Source: Alistipes sp.
GTDB taxonomy: Bacteria; Bacteroidota; Bacteroidia; Bacteroidales; Rikenellaceae
Length of the DNA stretch: 34,241 bases
Direction of reading: 5' to 3'
Assembly: GCA_017383445.1 (NCBI GenBank)
Contig: JAFNXQ010000053.1
Coordinates: 1 to 34,241, forward strand
The translations under genes and the position numbers were made by a program. Below are positions 32,467 to 34,241 of the stretch, in pieces. The notes under the pieces were generated by a model. That model made no database searches. It was not told where the DNA came from and saw only the letters and a list, made by a program, of their open reading frames with translations. How positions within the stretch are numbered: position 1 is the first letter of the stretch; each line of letters opens with the position of its first letter.

Positions 32467-33891
32467 ATGAGCAACAAAACGATGCGTATTGAGAGTGACC
32501 TCATCGGCCAGATGGAGGTTCCTGCCGATAAGTTGTACGGCGTACAGACCTTGCGTGGAATAGAAAATTTCCCCATCAGCAATTTCCGCCTTTGCAACTA
32601 TCCTCTTTTCATTAATGGTCTTGCAATGACCAAGCTGGGAGCTGCCGAGGCTAATCATCAGCTGGGCCTGCTCACCGATGAGCAGTTCAAGGGCATCTCA
32701 CAGGCTTGTCTGGAGATTTTGGAGGGCAAGCACCACGACCAGTTCCCCGTAGATATGATTCAGGGCGGTGCCGGTACAACTACCAATATGAACGCCAACG
32801 AGGTTATCGCAAATCGCGGTTTGCAGATTATGGGTCACGAGGCCGGAGAGTATCAGTATCTCTCACCCAACGACCACGTTAACTGCTCTCAATCTACAAA
32901 CGACGCCTACCCAACGGCTATTCACCTGGGTCTTTACGCAACTCATTTGCGTTTTATGAAGCACTTTGAGGCTCTTATCGCTTCGTTTGACAAGAAGGCG
33001 AAGGAGTTTGCACACATCCTGAAGATGGGCCGTACACAGTTGGAGGATGCCGTTCCTATGACTCTGGGTCAGACATTCGGAGCTTACGCCAACATACTGC
33101 GTGACGAGATTCGTAACGTGGAGTTCGCTGCCGAGGAGTTGCTCACCGTAAATATGGGTGCTACGGCTATTGGTACAGGTATCTGCTCGGAGCCAGAGTA
33201 TTCAGAGAAGTGTATCGCTGCTTTGCGTCAGATTACAGGCTGGGATGTGAAGCTCGCAGGCGACCTGGTGGCTGCTACATCAGACACTACATCGATGGTT
33301 GGCTACTCACAGGCTTTGCGTCGCATTGCAGTTAAGATGAATAAGATTTGTAACGACCTTCGTCTGCTGGCATCAGGTCCTCGCTGCGGTCTGCACGAGT
33401 TTGACCTGCCCGCACGCCAGCCGGGATCATCTATTATGCCGGGTAAGGTTAATCCCGTTATTCCGGAGGTTATGAACCAGATTTCATACAAGGTTATCGG
33501 TAACGATATGTGCGTTGCTATGAGTGCCGAGGCTGCACAGATGGAGCTGAACGCTATGGAGCCCGTTATGGCACAGTGCTGCTTTGAGTCTGCCGAGATT
33601 ATGATGAACGGATTCGATACATTGCGTGTAAATTGCGTAGATGGCATCAAGGCTAACAAGGATGTTTGCCAGGGTTATGTTCGCAACAGTATCGGTATCG
33701 TTACAGCTCTCAACCCTATCATCGGCTACAAGAACTCTACAAAGATTGCCAAGAAGGCGTTGGAGACAGGAGGCAGTGTCTATGATTTGGTTATCGAGGA
33801 GGGTATCCTCACCAAGGAGGAGCTCGACACAATTCTCTCACCCGAGAATATGATTCGCCCCGTGAAGTTGGATATCAAACCTCGCCGATAA
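32467..33891 (+). CDS. aspA: Aspartate ammonia-lyase
   Basis: Reversible deamination of L-aspartate to fumarate and ammonia in the cytoplasm; in gut anaerobes it feeds fumarate respiration. 474 aa, normal length. Near the start RIESDLIGQMEVPADKLYGV and TLRGIENFPIS match aspartase; the superfamily signature GSSIMPGKVNP is at about residues 319-329, and GGAGTTTNMNANEV and NDHVNCSQSTNDAYPT supply active-site residues. The early segments resemble AspA more than class II fumarase. Monocistronic between its own promoter and terminator. Confidence 0.95.
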   Translation: MSNKTMRIESDLIGQMEVPADKLYGVQTLRGIENFPISNFRLCNYPLFINGLAMTKLGAAEANHQLGLLTDEQFKGISQACLEILEGKHHDQFPVDMIQGGAGTTTNMNANEVIANRGLQIMGHEAGEYQYLSPNDHVNCSQSTNDAYPTAIHLGLYATHLRFMKHFEALIASFDKKAKEFAHILKMGRTQLEDAVPMTLGQTFGAYANILRDEIRNVEFAAEELLTVNMGATAIGTGICSEPEYSEKCIAALRQITGWDVKLAGDLVAATSDTTSMVGYSQALRRIAVKMNKICNDLRLLASGPRCGLHEFDLPARQPGSSIMPGKVNPVIPEVMNQISYKVIGNDMCVAMSAEAAQMELNAMEPVMAQCCFESAEIMMNGFDTLRVNCVDGIKANKDVCQGYVRNSIGIVTALNPIIGYKNSTKIAKKALETGGSVYDLVIEEGILTKEELDTILSPENMIRPVKLDIKPRR

Positions 33892-33906
33892 GGTCTTTAT
33901 ATAACA

Positions 33907-33939
33907 AAAAATAAGCCGCTAACATTAGCGGCTTATTTT
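33907..33939. terminator. Bidirectional intrinsic terminator after aspA
   Basis: AAAATAAGCCGCT pairs with AGCGGCTTATTTT (ending 33939) over a short loop, with T-rich flanks on both strands. It ends aspA and the convergent gene to the right. Confidence 0.9.
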
Positions 33940-33950
33940 TGGGGTAAAGG

Positions 33951-34241
33951 TTAATATTCTTGCTGTCCCGTATATTCCTGCTCCAAAATCATCTCTTCTA
34001 CACGAATCTTTCCTGTCGTATAGAATCCGAAATGAGGAGAGTGTAATACTCTTTTCCATCGGAACACCTCGATATTATCATACTCGATTATATAACTACC
34101 GCCCTTTCGTGTAAGCACTAGTTCCATTGTACAATTCTTGCCACCTTTTAGTTTAATAGGTCGTATTTCGCCTTTACTTCTGTCAATTACGCCATTATTA
34201 TAGTGACGAACCATGAAAAGGTCTTCCATAAAAAGGAACGC
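33951..34241 (-). CDS. 3' part of an unidentified gene (beta-sandwich-like C-terminus)
   Basis: 96 codons, open to the window edge; the frame continues upstream of the first Met (34229), so this is most likely a partial gene. The residues alternate short strands and turns (TMELVLTRKGGSYIIEYDNI, HFGFYTTGKIRVEEM), a pattern seen in concanavalin-like or sugar-binding beta-sandwich domains, with a final strand RVEEMILEQE. I do not recognise the family. It converges on aspA and shares its terminator. Confidence 0.7.
   Translation of the reverse strand, partial: AFLFMEDLFMVRHYNNGVIDRSKGEIRPIKLKGGKNCTMELVLTRKGGSYIIEYDNIEVFRWKRVLHSPHFGFYTTGKIRVEEMILEQEYTGQQEY

Noticed and set aside
1..34241. tRNA, rRNA, CRISPR arrays, IS elements
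   Set aside because: None could be recognised by reading either strand; there is no transposase ORF and no regular repeat-spacer pattern.

Overview
The window looks like a chromosomal segment of a Bacteroidales bacterium, possibly an Alistipes/Rikenellaceae relative; no rRNA or marker gene settles the genus. The evidence is repeated promoter motifs of the Bacteroidetes type (TTTG, a 19-21 base gap, then TAnnTTTG), few Shine-Dalgarno sequences, a DUF5683 gene beside parAB, a PpiC/SurA/OstA trio, and the aromatic operon order pheA, aminotransferase, tyrA, DAHP synthase-chorismate mutase.

Layout. 1-323: the edge of a probable integrated element (5' end of an excisionase-type gene plus short direct repeats), next to the 3' end of mnmE. 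324-6002 (minus strand): parA, parB, DUF5683, a LysM lytic transglycosylase and mnmE, closely packed. 6197-12653 (plus): a CPBP membrane protease, then a lipoprotein chaperone, a SurA-like isomerase and a very long OstA-like protein, an outer-membrane biogenesis group. 12733-16477: a TonB-dependent receptor divergent from a LuxR-type regulator that is followed by a lipoprotein nitroreductase. 16528-20756: a Phe/Tyr biosynthesis operon behind what reads as a complete transcription attenuator, with a leader peptide of 5 Phe and 4 Tyr codons and mutually exclusive hairpins. 20835-25102: an alpha/beta hydrolase, a membrane-anchored MurF-like ligase, a D-Ala-D-Ala ligase-like enzyme and a small outer-membrane barrel. 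25128-25307: an unassigned structured RNA of about 180 nt. 25374-26600: an exported transglutaminase-like protein. 26725-31256 (minus): a three-gene polysaccharide initiation, chain-length and export operon. 31366-32213 (minus): a flavin reductase-like gene preceded by a separate short transcription unit of about 155 nt with its own promoter and terminator. 32370-33939: aspartate ammonia-lyase. 33951-34241: the 3' part of an unidentified gene that runs off the right edge.

Much of the window concerns the cell envelope: peptidoglycan cleavage and precursor ligation, outer-membrane protein and LPS transport, polysaccharide export. The most interesting items are non-coding: the Phe/Tyr attenuator, the structured RNA at 25128-25307, and the short minus-strand transcription unit at 32021-32213. 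All calls come from reading the sequence; no database search or folding program was run.
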